The position numbers and the translations under genes were made by a program. From Paenibacillus sp. E222 (lineage in GTDB: Bacteria > Bacillota > Bacilli > Paenibacillales > Paenibacillaceae), in the NCBI RefSeq assembly GCF_013401555.1, contig NZ_CP058552.1, forward strand, positions 4,526,001 through 4,590,000: 64,000 nt of DNA, given 5' to 3'. The notes under the pieces are model-generated. The model did no database searches. It was not told the origin of the DNA and was given only the letters and a program-made list of their open reading frames with translations. Positions 48,685 through 58,474 of the stretch are shown in pieces. Position 1 is the stretch's first letter. Every line of letters starts with the position of its first letter.

Positions 48685-49554
48685 ATGATCAATTTGACAA
48701 TCGGGGAAAAAGTCTGGCAATCCGTCGTTTATGTTATTCTTATTTTTCTATCCCTACTTTGCTTACTGCCCTTTCTATATGTAATTGCTGTCTCAGTGAC
48801 GCCAGAATCGGAAGTATTAAGGAGAGGGATTGTGATTATACCAGAATCTTTTACCTTTCTGGCTTATAAAGAAGTCTTCATCTCTCATGGGATCTGGCAG
48901 GCGTATAAAATTACGTTGTTTCGAACAATTGTAGGCACTGCGTTAAATGTGTTTTTTACGGTCTTAGCAGCTTATCCGTTATCCAAAAAATATTTGCCGG
49001 GACGCAGTCCGTTTTTACTATTCATTGTGTTTACCATGATGTTTAGTGGGGGGTTAATTCCGACTTATCTACTAATTCGCTCTCTCGGGTTGCTAAACAG
49101 TCCGTGGGTATTGATTATTCCAAATCTCATTAGTGCATTTAATCTGGTGATCATTAAAGGCTTTTTTGAGCAATTGCCTGGTGAAATCGAGGAATCAGCG
49201 AGGGTTGACGGTGCAAGTGAACTTCAATCGTTATGGCGGATCATTTTACCTCTGTCTTTGCCCGTCATTTCCACCATTTCTTTATTTTACGCAGTGGGGC
49301 ATTGGAACAGTTATTTTGATGCTATTGTTTATATCAATGATTCCAACCTCATGCCGCTTCAAGTCGTCTTGCGCAACATCCTGCTTAACGTTGCAACACA
49401 AAGCGCTGAGTCGCTCGCCAATTCCGGAGCTGTAAGTACGTTCGCTGTACAGATGGCTACCGTTGTTGTGACTACGATTCCGATTTTAATCGTTTACCCA
49501 TTTTTACAAAAGCATTTTACCAAAGGTGTGCTCTTGGGATCCGTTAAAGGTTAA
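48685..49554 (+). CDS. CUT1 ABC transporter permease, LplC type (locus B)
   Basis: 289 residues from ATG 48685, with GAGGTGG 9-15 bases before it; a longer frame from 48655 overlaps the upstream gene and has no ribosome site. LCLLPFLYVIAVSVTPESEV, FSGGLIPTYLLIRSLGLLNS, EAA loop IEESARVDGASELQSLWRIILPLSLP and end FTKGVLLGSVKG are all standard for the family. It is 65 bases before the binding lipoprotein. Confidence 0.93.
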   Translation: MINLTIGEKVWQSVVYVILIFLSLLCLLPFLYVIAVSVTPESEVLRRGIVIIPESFTFLAYKEVFISHGIWQAYKITLFRTIVGTALNVFFTVLAAYPLSKKYLPGRSPFLLFIVFTMMFSGGLIPTYLLIRSLGLLNSPWVLIIPNLISAFNLVIIKGFFEQLPGEIEESARVDGASELQSLWRIILPLSLPVISTISLFYAVGHWNSYFDAIVYINDSNLMPLQVVLRNILLNVATQSAESLANSGAVSTFAVQMATVVVTTIPILIVYPFLQKHFTKGVLLGSVKG

Positions 49555-49619
49555 AAGGTGTTCCAACCTAACTTATTACGGTGAAACCGTGATAATATAC
49601 AAGCAAAGGAGAGGTCAAT

Positions 49620-51206
49620 ATGCAGCGTAAGAAGATTTCATTTGCTATTCTGTCGGCAATCTTAGGATTGGGTACGCTACTGTCAGGATGTGGGGGAAAT
49701 GAAGAAGTTACATCGACAGCTTCGGGTAATTCGCAAGGGCAATCTGGCCAGTTTGCAACCAAAATGAAAATCTCAATGTTTAACCAAGGCACTTTCAATG
49801 CTGCTGCTCCGGTACCTCCACGTGATGAAGATGTTCAACGTCAAATGTTGGAAAAAGAGATGAACATCGACTTGGATATGATGATTCCTCAAGCTGGGCA
49901 AGCAACAACCAAACTGAATACACTCATTGCAGGCGGAGATATTCCAGATTTGATCTTCTTGAAGAGTCGGGCTGATCTTGCGCAATATTACGACCAAGGC
50001 GTTCTTGCGGATTTGACACCGTATCTGGATCAATTCCCTGAATTAAAGAAACGGTTTGGCAACGACTCCTGGGAAGCAATGTCCTATCAAGGAAAAACGA
50101 TTGGAGTTCCAGGCTATGATAATGTAAACGGTATCAGTCGAAGCTTCTTTATCCGCAATGATTGGCTGAAAAAGCTGAATATGGAGGTACCAACGACACC
50201 GGATGAGTTGTTCGAAGTTATGAAAGCCTTTACAGAGAAAGATCCGGACGGGAATGGTAAAAACGATACGTACGGATTCATCGGCGGTATGAATAAAGAA
50301 GGTAATCTGCAAACCTACGGCTTCGATAGCTTGATGTGGATGTTTGGTGTCAATCCTCCTTCGGCCGTTGAGATAAAAGATAATGAACCGATATTCCTGT
50401 TTATTGATCCAAAAATGAAAGAGGCGCTTGCTTACATTAACAAAATGATGGCAGCCAAAGTGGTAGACCCAGACTGGGTGACGATGAATTCGCCTGATCT
50501 GTTGGATCAAAAGATGTTTAAGGGTAAAGTTGGCTTCATGATCAGAGATGCCCGCAGGCTGGAGCCGGATTATCAGCAGAAAATGAAAGAAATTAGTGGC
50601 GAGGTGCCGGAATGGATTGTTATTCCTCCGATGAAAGGTCCTTACGGTGATCAAATTGTAGAGAGAAAATCGTTCCAAGGCAATTCATGGGCCATTTCCG
50701 CGAAAGCGGATAAGGACAAAATCATTCGGATCTTGTCCATGCTGAATTATCTCTTTACGGACGAAGAAGCTTATCCGAACTTTGCATACGGAATTAAAGG
50801 GATTCATTGGGACGTGGTGGACGGCAAGATCAAAAATAAAACCTCCGAGTTATCGAAGGAAATGAAAGAGAAGTACCTGTGGGTCGATCATTATAGAATG
50901 CCGCGCCGTGGTGATGATGCGGAGTACTTCAGCTTCCAGAATCCGAAGACGGCGGAAGCTTTCAAGGATAATCAGCAATATGTGGGGCCAACGCTGCCCG
51001 GAAATTTATTGACCCCTGACCCCAGCGATACCTTGGATGCTGACCGCACACGTTTCATTAATGAAAGTTTAGTTAAATTTATGACGGGCAAAGAGCCTCT
51101 TTCCAACTGGGACAATTTCCTCCAAACGTTGGATACCAAGTTTGACATGCAGAAATATAAGGAAACAGCAATCCAGCAATTTAAAGAAGCCGACCTTATC
51201 AAGTAA
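49620..51206 (+). CDS. ABC transporter sugar-binding lipoprotein (locus B)
   Basis: 528 residues; AAAGGAGAGG upstream. Signal peptide with lipobox LSGC (GTLLSGCGGNEE). LipO-type binding protein: FTEKDPDGNGKNDTYGFIGG and the C-terminal NWDNFLQTLDTKFDMQKY. It delivers a glycan fragment to the two preceding permeases. Last gene of its transcript, as a stem-loop follows. No ATPase gene is present, so a shared ATPase elsewhere is implied. Confidence 0.91.
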   Translation: MQRKKISFAILSAILGLGTLLSGCGGNEEVTSTASGNSQGQSGQFATKMKISMFNQGTFNAAAPVPPRDEDVQRQMLEKEMNIDLDMMIPQAGQATTKLNTLIAGGDIPDLIFLKSRADLAQYYDQGVLADLTPYLDQFPELKKRFGNDSWEAMSYQGKTIGVPGYDNVNGISRSFFIRNDWLKKLNMEVPTTPDELFEVMKAFTEKDPDGNGKNDTYGFIGGMNKEGNLQTYGFDSLMWMFGVNPPSAVEIKDNEPIFLFIDPKMKEALAYINKMMAAKVVDPDWVTMNSPDLLDQKMFKGKVGFMIRDARRLEPDYQQKMKEISGEVPEWIVIPPMKGPYGDQIVERKSFQGNSWAISAKADKDKIIRILSMLNYLFTDEEAYPNFAYGIKGIHWDVVDGKIKNKTSELSKEMKEKYLWVDHYRMPRRGDDAEYFSFQNPKTAEAFKDNQQYVGPTLPGNLLTPDPSDTLDADRTRFINESLVKFMTGKEPLSNWDNFLQTLDTKFDMQKYKETAIQQFKEADLIK

Positions 51207-51218
51207 AATAAATAAACG

Positions 51219-51254
51219 AAGAGAGTGGCTATTCGTAGCCCCTCTCTTTATTAG
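51219..51254 (+). terminator. Terminator of the locus B transport operon
   Basis: AGAGAGTGGCTA and TAGCCCCTCTCT around a TTCG tetraloop, followed by TTTATT. It may be partial, letting some transcription reach the kinase gene. Confidence 0.82.
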
Positions 51255-51300
51255 CATATGCTATTCTTAGTTTAAAACGGAACTAAAAGGAAGATGATCG

Positions 51301-53040
51301 ATGCGAAGAAGAATCAGCTTGCCTTTAAAATTATTTTTTATCGTGTTTGCCTTTGTATTAGGGTGCATCATCTTGATAAGCCAATTGTCTTATCGCTATG
51401 TCCAAAAGGAAATAAGAACCAATGACATTTTTTACACCAATCAAATCCTTGACAAGGTAGACCAGTACTTCACTGTTAATTTTTCCTCCTTCCAAACGAT
51501 GCTCTTCTCAGTCGAAACATCAGTGAAAGCCAATATTGACAATACGGAAGTGATTAAAAAGCAATTAAGAGAACTGTATGAACTCAATAGTAATTACGTC
51601 AGTAATATTTATTTGATCAAAAGCGATTTATCCATTCTAGGCGGAAGTACAGCTACTCGAATATTCGATGAACCTTTAACTGAGAGAGAACCTTTGTTTG
51701 ATGCGGCTGATAAGAACAGAAGGACTACCTTTATTAGTGAACCATACAAATCGAAGTATTCTGGCTGGACCGTTACGATGGTTCGATATCTGAACGGTGC
51801 TCCGTTTCCAATGGCCATTGCGGTTGACTTGGATCTAAATGCCATTGAGGAAACCTTGTTCAAGATTAATAAACAAGAACAAATGAATCTGGCTCTGATC
51901 ACCGCGACAGGTAAAATCATTGCCGGATTTTCTGAAAATAAAGGACTACTGAATATTCAAGATCATACGTTTTCGATCGGAGAAACGTCAGCGGAACAAA
52001 TTCTTGATACGACAGAAACAAGTCTTCAACTGCATACCAAGGATGGCATTCCGGTCTCCCTTCTGAAAAAACCGACGGAGAAATTCAACTGGACCATAAT
52101 CTCGATCAATGATGAATCACGCTTGAAAGCAGCTTTGTCCAGATTGGAAACCTATTATATTGAGCTTCTAGCTGCAGGTCTTCTCTTAAGTTTGTTCATT
52201 TCTTTTTTGGTTGCCAAATATATAAGAAAACCACTTTATACGCTCAAAACAAAAATGAAGCAGGTGGAACAAGGCATCCTCACAACGACAATAACAATTA
52301 ATCGAAACGATGAGTTTGGCGATCTTTCACGAGCATTCGATCGTATGCTGCAACAAATTGTGGAACTGATTCGGGGGGCTGAGCTTCATAATGAACTTGA
52401 GCGGAAGCTGGAAATCCAGGTGTTACAGTCTCAAATTAACCCTCATTTTCTGTATAACACACTTGGTTCGATCAGCAATGTCATACGTCTCGGACAAATA
52501 GAGAAAGTAGATGTGGTGATCGGGTCGCTCATTTCATTATTGGAATACGGGATAGACGATGCTTCAGAGAAGGTTTCCCTACGCCAGGAATTACGCAATG
52601 TAGCGGACTATATCGAGATCCAGAACATTCGGTATAACCGAAACTTCCACTTGATTGAAAATATCGAAGCAGGGTTAATGGATTTCCCTGTTTTTCGAAT
52701 GCTGCTGCAGCCTCTTGTGGAGAATAGTATCTTCCATGGTTATAACGGAGGGGGAATTGAGGGGCCTATTACGATTCATGCGTACAGGGAGGACGGCATC
52801 GTCATCATCGAAGTTGTTGATCAAGGTGAGGGAATTCCAGCTGATAAAATAAAGCATATTTTAATCTCTGAACCGAGTGAAGAGGAAGTAAAAAGAAAAC
52901 GAATCGGGCTGAACAATATTCATGGCCGAATAAGACTTCACTACGGCGATCAATTCGGACTGCAAATCATTAGCATACCTAAGGAAATAACCCGTGTACG
53001 CGCTGTATTCCCGGCAGAATTGCAAAAAGGAGATGCATAA
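51301..53040 (+). CDS. YesM-type sensor histidine kinase (locus B)
   Basis: 579 residues. Membrane helix 12-32, extracellular Cache-like domain about 35-275, helix about 283-305 (LLAAGLLLSLFISFLVAKYI), HAMP 305-360, His_kinase with phospho-His in SQINPHFLYNTLG and HATPase_c (LLQPLVENSIFHGY; VVDQGEGIP; IGLNNIHGRIRLHYG). AAAGGAAG precedes the start. Its stop overlaps the response-regulator start by 1 base. It is predicted to sense a locus B sugar outside the cell. Confidence 0.93.
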   Translation: MRRRISLPLKLFFIVFAFVLGCIILISQLSYRYVQKEIRTNDIFYTNQILDKVDQYFTVNFSSFQTMLFSVETSVKANIDNTEVIKKQLRELYELNSNYVSNIYLIKSDLSILGGSTATRIFDEPLTEREPLFDAADKNRRTTFISEPYKSKYSGWTVTMVRYLNGAPFPMAIAVDLDLNAIEETLFKINKQEQMNLALITATGKIIAGFSENKGLLNIQDHTFSIGETSAEQILDTTETSLQLHTKDGIPVSLLKKPTEKFNWTIISINDESRLKAALSRLETYYIELLAAGLLLSLFISFLVAKYIRKPLYTLKTKMKQVEQGILTTTITINRNDEFGDLSRAFDRMLQQIVELIRGAELHNELERKLEIQVLQSQINPHFLYNTLGSISNVIRLGQIEKVDVVIGSLISLLEYGIDDASEKVSLRQELRNVADYIEIQNIRYNRNFHLIENIEAGLMDFPVFRMLLQPLVENSIFHGYNGGGIEGPITIHAYREDGIVIIEVVDQGEGIPADKIKHILISEPSEEEVKRKRIGLNNIHGRIRLHYGDQFGLQIISIPKEITRVRAVFPAELQKGDA

Positions 53041-54662
53041 TGATGAGAGACTATACCTGCTTCATTGTTGACGATGAAGACCTGATCATTCAACGATTGG
53101 AATTGTTTTTTAATGAACTCTCTCATAGGGATAAGCGATTTGTTCTAGTGGGCAAAGCGAATAATGGGCTGAATGGGGTCGAGGAGATCATAAAACTGAA
53201 GCCGGACATCGTCATATCCGATATCGTTATGCCGCGAATGGACGGAATCTCCATGATTGAGCAGCTCAAGAGGGAGCTCCCCCATACGCAATACATACTT
53301 TTGACCGCCTATTCATCCTTTGAATACGCCCAGCGAGCGATTCAAGCCAACGTATTGGAGTACATTGTAAAGGTTCCCTTGCGGGAAGCGGATTTGAATC
53401 GAGCTTTGGATAAGGCAGCCGGAATTTTAAATGAGTTTAAGAAAAAAGAAGCGGAATTTCAATCGTTAAATGTATCCGTCCTTGAAAATAAATATAGAGT
53501 GCGCAAGCAATTTTTTAACGAACTGATCAGAGGCGAAATTCCTTCTCATCGGGCATCGGATTTTGCTAATCGCATGCAGTTTCATTTCTTTCAAGCCAAC
53601 TATTGCTGCTTCATCGTTGAAATGAATACGTATGAAAGTTTTCGAAACGAATACGCTGCCTCAGATCAAAACATCTTGAAATATGCGATTACGAATATCA
53701 TCGAAGAAACGGTGATGAATGGTGGCAGTGGGGTAGCTGCGGATCTGTCCGATAATCGTTTTATTGGCTTTCTATCCTGGGAAAATAACCGCAGTGATAT
53801 GGAAACGGAATATGCTTGCCTATCCTTGGGAGGGCAGATCGTATCTCATTTGCATCAATATTTGAATCAAAGGGTATCTGTCGCTTTTGGTGGTCCACAC
53901 CGAGGCTGGGAATCGATCAAACAGGCGTACACGGAAGCTAAAAATGTGAGTGAGGATTTCTATTATCATACCGAAAAAGTAGTCAAAACACCGATGCATC
54001 GGTTCCAATACCATAATGACAAAAAAGCAGACTTTCAGCAGAAACTGGCTGATTTTCTTATCCGGCTGAAACGAAAGATTTCCAAGGAAGAGCTGGACAA
54101 TGCACTTGCCGAGCTGTTGCACTTTGTTTCGGACCATAAAATCCACAAGTCCATCATGGCGCCCATGATTAGAGACTTGTACAGAGAAATTACCGTAAAG
54201 TTTAAATTGGGGAACAAGCTGACTACGGAAGCAGCTGAATTCCCTATGGAATATATGGCATTTCAAGAACAACTCGCTTATATTGGCGACTTCACATTTG
54301 AATACGTGCACTCGGGCCAACGATTACATCGTGCAGAAATCATGAGTGCTATGCATTTTATAGAGAAAAACTTGAAACAACGCTTAACGTTGGAGGCAAT
54401 TGCGGAGGAAGTGAATCTAGCGCCATCGTATTTTAGCAGCTTATTCAAAAAAACAATGAACGAAGGCGTGATCAGCTACATCAACCGTAAAAAAATCCAT
54501 CTCGCTCTCGAGTTGTTAAACGTCCGGGATTATTCTTTATTGGAATTGTGCGAGGAAGTAGGTATCGTCAATGAAGGTTATTTCTGCAAACTGTTTAAAG
54601 AATATACGGGTGATACACCTAAGCAATATCGGATAAAAATGACACGGTACGAGTCCAAATAA
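53040..54662 (+). CDS. YesN-type AraC-family response regulator (locus B)
   Basis: 540 residues; ATG 53040 overlaps the kinase stop (TAATG), with AAAAGGAG upstream. Receiver 1-125 with FIVDDED and phospho-Asp61 (VISDIVMPRMDG). The conserved Lys-Pro near residue 111 reads KVPL, so the proline of the KP pair is displaced by one. Two AraC HTH motifs close the protein (LEAIAEEVNLAPSYFSSLFKKTM; LLELCEEVGIVNEGYFCKLFKEY). It is the probable activator acting on the repeat elements at 47646 and 58307. Confidence 0.92.
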   Translation: MMRDYTCFIVDDEDLIIQRLELFFNELSHRDKRFVLVGKANNGLNGVEEIIKLKPDIVISDIVMPRMDGISMIEQLKRELPHTQYILLTAYSSFEYAQRAIQANVLEYIVKVPLREADLNRALDKAAGILNEFKKKEAEFQSLNVSVLENKYRVRKQFFNELIRGEIPSHRASDFANRMQFHFFQANYCCFIVEMNTYESFRNEYAASDQNILKYAITNIIEETVMNGGSGVAADLSDNRFIGFLSWENNRSDMETEYACLSLGGQIVSHLHQYLNQRVSVAFGGPHRGWESIKQAYTEAKNVSEDFYYHTEKVVKTPMHRFQYHNDKKADFQQKLADFLIRLKRKISKEELDNALAELLHFVSDHKIHKSIMAPMIRDLYREITVKFKLGNKLTTEAAEFPMEYMAFQEQLAYIGDFTFEYVHSGQRLHRAEIMSAMHFIEKNLKQRLTLEAIAEEVNLAPSYFSSLFKKTMNEGVISYINRKKIHLALELLNVRDYSLLELCEEVGIVNEGYFCKLFKEYTGDTPKQYRIKMTRYESK

Positions 54663-54761
54663 GGATGCAAAAAATGTATGATTTTTTCGCGAAATCCTGT
54701 AAAAAAAAAGGCGCCAAAACCATTACCATGATAGGAGCATCTAATCATGGAGGTTATCAAA

Positions 54762-56978
54762 ATGGAGCTTATGAAAGCAGATGTAACCGTCGTAGGTGGA
54801 GGTATTGCAGGGATATGCGCTGCCATTGCAGCTGCACGCCAAGGTCTGCAGGTTTCACTTATTAATGATCGGCCGGTGCTTGGGGGAAATGCGAGCAGCG
54901 AGGTCAGAGTTCATATCAACGGGTCGGCATATCTCGGAAATAGTCCATCCTATTATGCCCGCGAGGGCGGGTTGGTAGAAGAACTCAAGCTGAAGATCTT
55001 TCATTATAATCCGTTATACAACAAGAAGCTTATGCTTTCGCTTTCGGATACGGTCTTGCTCGACATGGTTTATGATGAGCCTAACATTTCTCTGTTTCTG
55101 AATACATGTGTACATGAAACGGGCATCGAGAACGGCAGAATCAAGTGGGTGGAGGGCCTTCAATTAGCTTCCGAAAGAAAATTTCGTTTTGAAAGCCCAA
55201 CCTATATCGATTGCTCTGGTGATGGAATTGTTGGATACCAAGCAGGTGCTGACTTCCGATGGGGAAGAGAGGCGAAGCATGAATACAAGGAGGAGCTTGC
55301 TCCAGAAGTGGCGGATCATTACACGATGGGGGATACGATTCTGTTTCAAGCCCGTGACGTAAACTATTCCGTTCCTTACAAAAGGCCTGGCTTTGCGTAT
55401 GATATCACGAAGCTGGAGTTTTTCGAGAGAATCAAAAAAGGAATAAACCATCGGTCTTTTCCAAGGAAAATCAATGGACTTGGCGGATTGTGGTGGCTGG
55501 AATACGGCGGACATATGGATATTATCAAGAATAATGAAGACATCGCATTGGAACTGCGGAAATTGGTGTATGGAATCTGGGATTATATCAAAAATAGCGG
55601 TGAGTTTGATGATGTAGACAATCTCATCTTGGATTATGTATGCCCGATTCCGGGAAAGCGGGAGTCGAGACGTTTTATCGGGGAACACATGCTGTCTCAG
55701 AACGATCTTACACAAAAGACTCATTTCGAAGATGCTGTATCCGTCGGAGGCTGGTATATGGATCTGCATGCGAATAAAGGCATCTACGATGAGGGGCCGG
55801 CTACAGCGTGGAATTTCGTGCCGGGATTGTATAATATCCCTTTCCGCAGCTTATTTTCACGCAATATTCCCAATCTCATGTTCGCTGGCCGCAATATAAG
55901 CGCTACCCATGTAGCTTTTGGGTCTACAAGGGTGATGGCGACCTGTGGTTGTATGGGGCAGGCGGTAGGAACAGCTGCTGCGTTATGCGTAAAATATGAT
56001 ACAGACCCCGCGGACATCGTCAAAGCGCATATGGGTGAGCTTCAGACGCAGCTGCTTCGAGACGGGCAAACGATTGTAGGGCTTCAAGAGCCGTTGGACC
56101 CTTATTTCGCTGACGGATTAACGATTCGTGCCTCGTCTCAGCGAAGCTATGAACATCTTCATCCTACCGAAGAGATCTCCTTGGACAAAGCGTTATGTTT
56201 GGTCTTGCCGATCCAGACATCCGTGGCTGAAAGTGTGCAGATCAAAATTAAAAATAGATCCGAGCATTCGGAAACGTTGCAAGTGAAGCTGTTTGGCGGG
56301 GAACGGAAGGAAAACTATATTCCAGCCAGCGAGCTGAAAGGCTACAACTTGATGATTTCAGCGGGGCACGATGACTGGATTACACTGGATTTGGGCTGTC
56401 AGAAGCCTGCTGACGATAAAATCTACATCGTATTGGAAGGTACAGCGAGCCTTGACGTATATGGTAATGAAGAAAAAATGACAGGAGCGGTGAGCTTCTA
56501 TTATAGACCGGAAGAGCCATCCAGACTGAAGAAATTCAACAGAAGCATTTGCTTCAAGGATCTGATGCCATCCCAGGATATGTATAATCCCGCGAATGTC
56601 GTCAACGGCTTCTCCAGACCTTATGGTCTGCCGAACGGCTGGATTTCTGAACGTTCGGAAGGACAGGAGTGGTTGGAATTTGGTTTTGCAAGCCCCAAGA
56701 ATCTGGATGAAATCCATCTTGTTTTCAATTCGCAGCTGAATTTGGAGCATTTCGACGATCCGATCGAGCCGTTGATTCAAGATTATGATGTGATCTTAAC
56801 CTTAGAAGACGGAACCGAGAGTGAAATGAATATCCGTGGTAATTATCTTTCGTTGAATAAACATCAGGTGCATGCAAAAGGTGTAACCCGAGTCCGATTT
56901 GATTTCTGTGCAACGTATGGTTCGCCTTATTATGAAGTGTTTGCTGTCAAATTTTTTGCTCCTAAAAACGCTAAGTGA
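54762..56978 (+). CDS. FAD-dependent oxidoreductase of the glycan locus
   Basis: 738 residues from ATG 54762, because GGAGG lies 8 bases upstream; an in-frame ATG at 54747 overlaps that site. N-terminal Rossmann fold VTVVGGGIAGICAAIAAARQG (GGGIAG) and the FAD_oxidored signature RPVLGGNASSEVRVHINGSA, then a mid-protein FAD block (NLMFAGRNISATHVAFGSTRVMATCGCMGQAVGTAAAL). Residues 1-460 are the enzyme; 480-738 look like one or two beta-sandwich modules with discoidin-like features (NGWISERSEGQEWLEFGFAS). No signal peptide, so cytoplasmic. It overlaps the glycan system by position: 99 bases after yesN and 17 before the SGNH gene. Substrate unknown, possibly a sugar or sugar acid. Confidence 0.82.
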   Translation: MELMKADVTVVGGGIAGICAAIAAARQGLQVSLINDRPVLGGNASSEVRVHINGSAYLGNSPSYYAREGGLVEELKLKIFHYNPLYNKKLMLSLSDTVLLDMVYDEPNISLFLNTCVHETGIENGRIKWVEGLQLASERKFRFESPTYIDCSGDGIVGYQAGADFRWGREAKHEYKEELAPEVADHYTMGDTILFQARDVNYSVPYKRPGFAYDITKLEFFERIKKGINHRSFPRKINGLGGLWWLEYGGHMDIIKNNEDIALELRKLVYGIWDYIKNSGEFDDVDNLILDYVCPIPGKRESRRFIGEHMLSQNDLTQKTHFEDAVSVGGWYMDLHANKGIYDEGPATAWNFVPGLYNIPFRSLFSRNIPNLMFAGRNISATHVAFGSTRVMATCGCMGQAVGTAAALCVKYDTDPADIVKAHMGELQTQLLRDGQTIVGLQEPLDPYFADGLTIRASSQRSYEHLHPTEEISLDKALCLVLPIQTSVAESVQIKIKNRSEHSETLQVKLFGGERKENYIPASELKGYNLMISAGHDDWITLDLGCQKPADDKIYIVLEGTASLDVYGNEEKMTGAVSFYYRPEEPSRLKKFNRSICFKDLMPSQDMYNPANVVNGFSRPYGLPNGWISERSEGQEWLEFGFASPKNLDEIHLVFNSQLNLEHFDDPIEPLIQDYDVILTLEDGTESEMNIRGNYLSLNKHQVHAKGVTRVRFDFCATYGSPYYEVFAVKFFAPKNAK

Positions 56979-56995
56979 GGGCGGGTGAAGTCACG

Positions 56996-58204
56996 ATGAA
57001 GGAATTTTTCCCTCGAAGAGGGCTGCCTAATGTCATTCAAAAGTTGGAAAATGGGGAGACAGTAACAATTGTCTATTTTGGCGGCAGTAATACGCGTTCT
57101 GAAGGATACAGGGTCATGACGGCGGATTGGCTGCGAGGGCAATATCCCCATGCAGATATCCGCTCTGTGAACGCAGGCATTGATGGGACAGGATCGGACC
57201 TCGGCTGCGCCCGTTTGGAGACAGATGTACTGCGTCATCAGCCTGATCTCGTGTTTGTTGAATTTGTTGGAAACGATGGGGGAGTTCCCGAATCCAAAGC
57301 ACGGATCGAAGGTATTGTCCGACAGATTCGCAAGCACAGCCGTTTTACGGATGTCCTGTTTGTGTATACGGTTAAGGAACGGGATTTGACCTCATTTCAA
57401 TCCGGCCAATACCAGAAGGGCGCTCGTATGCAAGAGGAAGTCGCCGACTATTACGGCATTCCTTCGATTCATCTGGGCGTAGCAGTCAGTCAATTGGTTT
57501 TGGATGGAAAGCTCATTTTCACCTTAAGAGCAGACGTATCTATTCCCGAAGCCGTTATTTTTACGCATGATTCGATCCATCCAACGATTCCCGAAGGACA
57601 TCAGATTTACACAGATACAATCACCCGGTCGTTTGAGAAAATCAGAGAGCTTCGAGATCACGTAGGAAAAGTCGAACATCACTTGCCGGAGGAGCCTTTG
57701 GTCCCGGCCAACCCTTGGGAGTATGCAACCATGCTGCCACTGGATCGTCTTACTCATTTTTCCGCGGGGTGGTCTTACATGACCCCTGATGATTTTGCTT
57801 TAGTGCGCGAGTATGATTGGTTGTTCCCCGGTCTATGGCGAGCAGTCGATCCCGGAGAGACGATCACAGTGGAGTTTGAGGGAACCCACATCGGATTATT
57901 CGATATTGGGGGGCCGGATTCCGGCAGATTGAAGGTGACGGTGGATGGAGGGGAACCCTTTCTTATCGATCGATTCACATCATATAACGATCATAATCGA
58001 AATCAATATGTTTTCTTACCGGAGCTACCAAATGGGAAACATAAAGTTCGCTTCGAAATTGATCACGAGAAGACTGACAAAGCGGCCGTATTTGAGGCTA
58101 GCGGCAATGAACGAAGTATGGAGCACGTGCGGCAGCATCCAGCTTGGTATGATCAAACGGTCATTCAGCTTGGTAAGTTACTATTGGTGCAGCCGCCATT
58201 ATAA
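56996..58204 (+). CDS. SGNH/GDSL-type hydrolase with C-terminal beta domain
   Basis: 402 residues from ATG 56996 (GGGTGA upstream). SGNH blocks: FGGSNT with Ser31 in place of GDS, GND with Asn93 (VEFVGNDGG), and DSIHPT with Asp192 and His195, so the triad and oxyanion residues look intact. Residues about 240-400 form a beta-sandwich (TVEFEGTHIGLFDIGGPDSG; VTVDGGEPFLID). No signal peptide was seen. Relatives deacetylate or deacylate sugars, so removal of ester groups from an imported glycan is the likely role; inference. It is 17 bases behind the oxidoreductase, in the same operon. Confidence 0.83.
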   Translation: MKEFFPRRGLPNVIQKLENGETVTIVYFGGSNTRSEGYRVMTADWLRGQYPHADIRSVNAGIDGTGSDLGCARLETDVLRHQPDLVFVEFVGNDGGVPESKARIEGIVRQIRKHSRFTDVLFVYTVKERDLTSFQSGQYQKGARMQEEVADYYGIPSIHLGVAVSQLVLDGKLIFTLRADVSIPEAVIFTHDSIHPTIPEGHQIYTDTITRSFEKIRELRDHVGKVEHHLPEEPLVPANPWEYATMLPLDRLTHFSAGWSYMTPDDFALVREYDWLFPGLWRAVDPGETITVEFEGTHIGLFDIGGPDSGRLKVTVDGGEPFLIDRFTSYNDHNRNQYVFLPELPNGKHKVRFEIDHEKTDKAAVFEASGNERSMEHVRQHPAWYDQTVIQLGKLLLVQPPL

Positions 58205-58294
58205 TTGATTAGTCCTTTTGGAACACTTGGAAGACCTATATTCTATCTGACTGCAACTGAGCAATCAATTAGGATGTAGGTTTCTTTTTTTACT

Positions 58295-58356
58295 TAAAAT
58301 CATATAAGAAATTCTTAAAATGAAAGAAATTTCACCGTGATGTAACATGCTAAGAT
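58295..58356 (+). promoter_or_regulatory. Locus B promoter 2: 9-bp-repeat activator element plus extended -10
   Basis: TTAAAATC, AGAAATTCT at 58307-58315, a diverged middle unit TAAAATGAA, AGAAATTTC at 58325-58333, then TGCTAAGAT (TGC 58348-58350, TAAGAT 58351-58356). The third repeat to TGC distance is 23 bases against 22 in promoter 1. It drives the giant golvesin-module gene. Confidence 0.75.
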
Positions 58357-58474
58357 AAAAACGACAGAGCGGGATTAGCCAGAAGACTAGGTTAATTGCT
58401 TTTTTACGATCATTCGAGCAAGAGGCAATGCATTTATGGAAGCGTTATCATTAATAGGAGAGGCTGTGAGTTGT

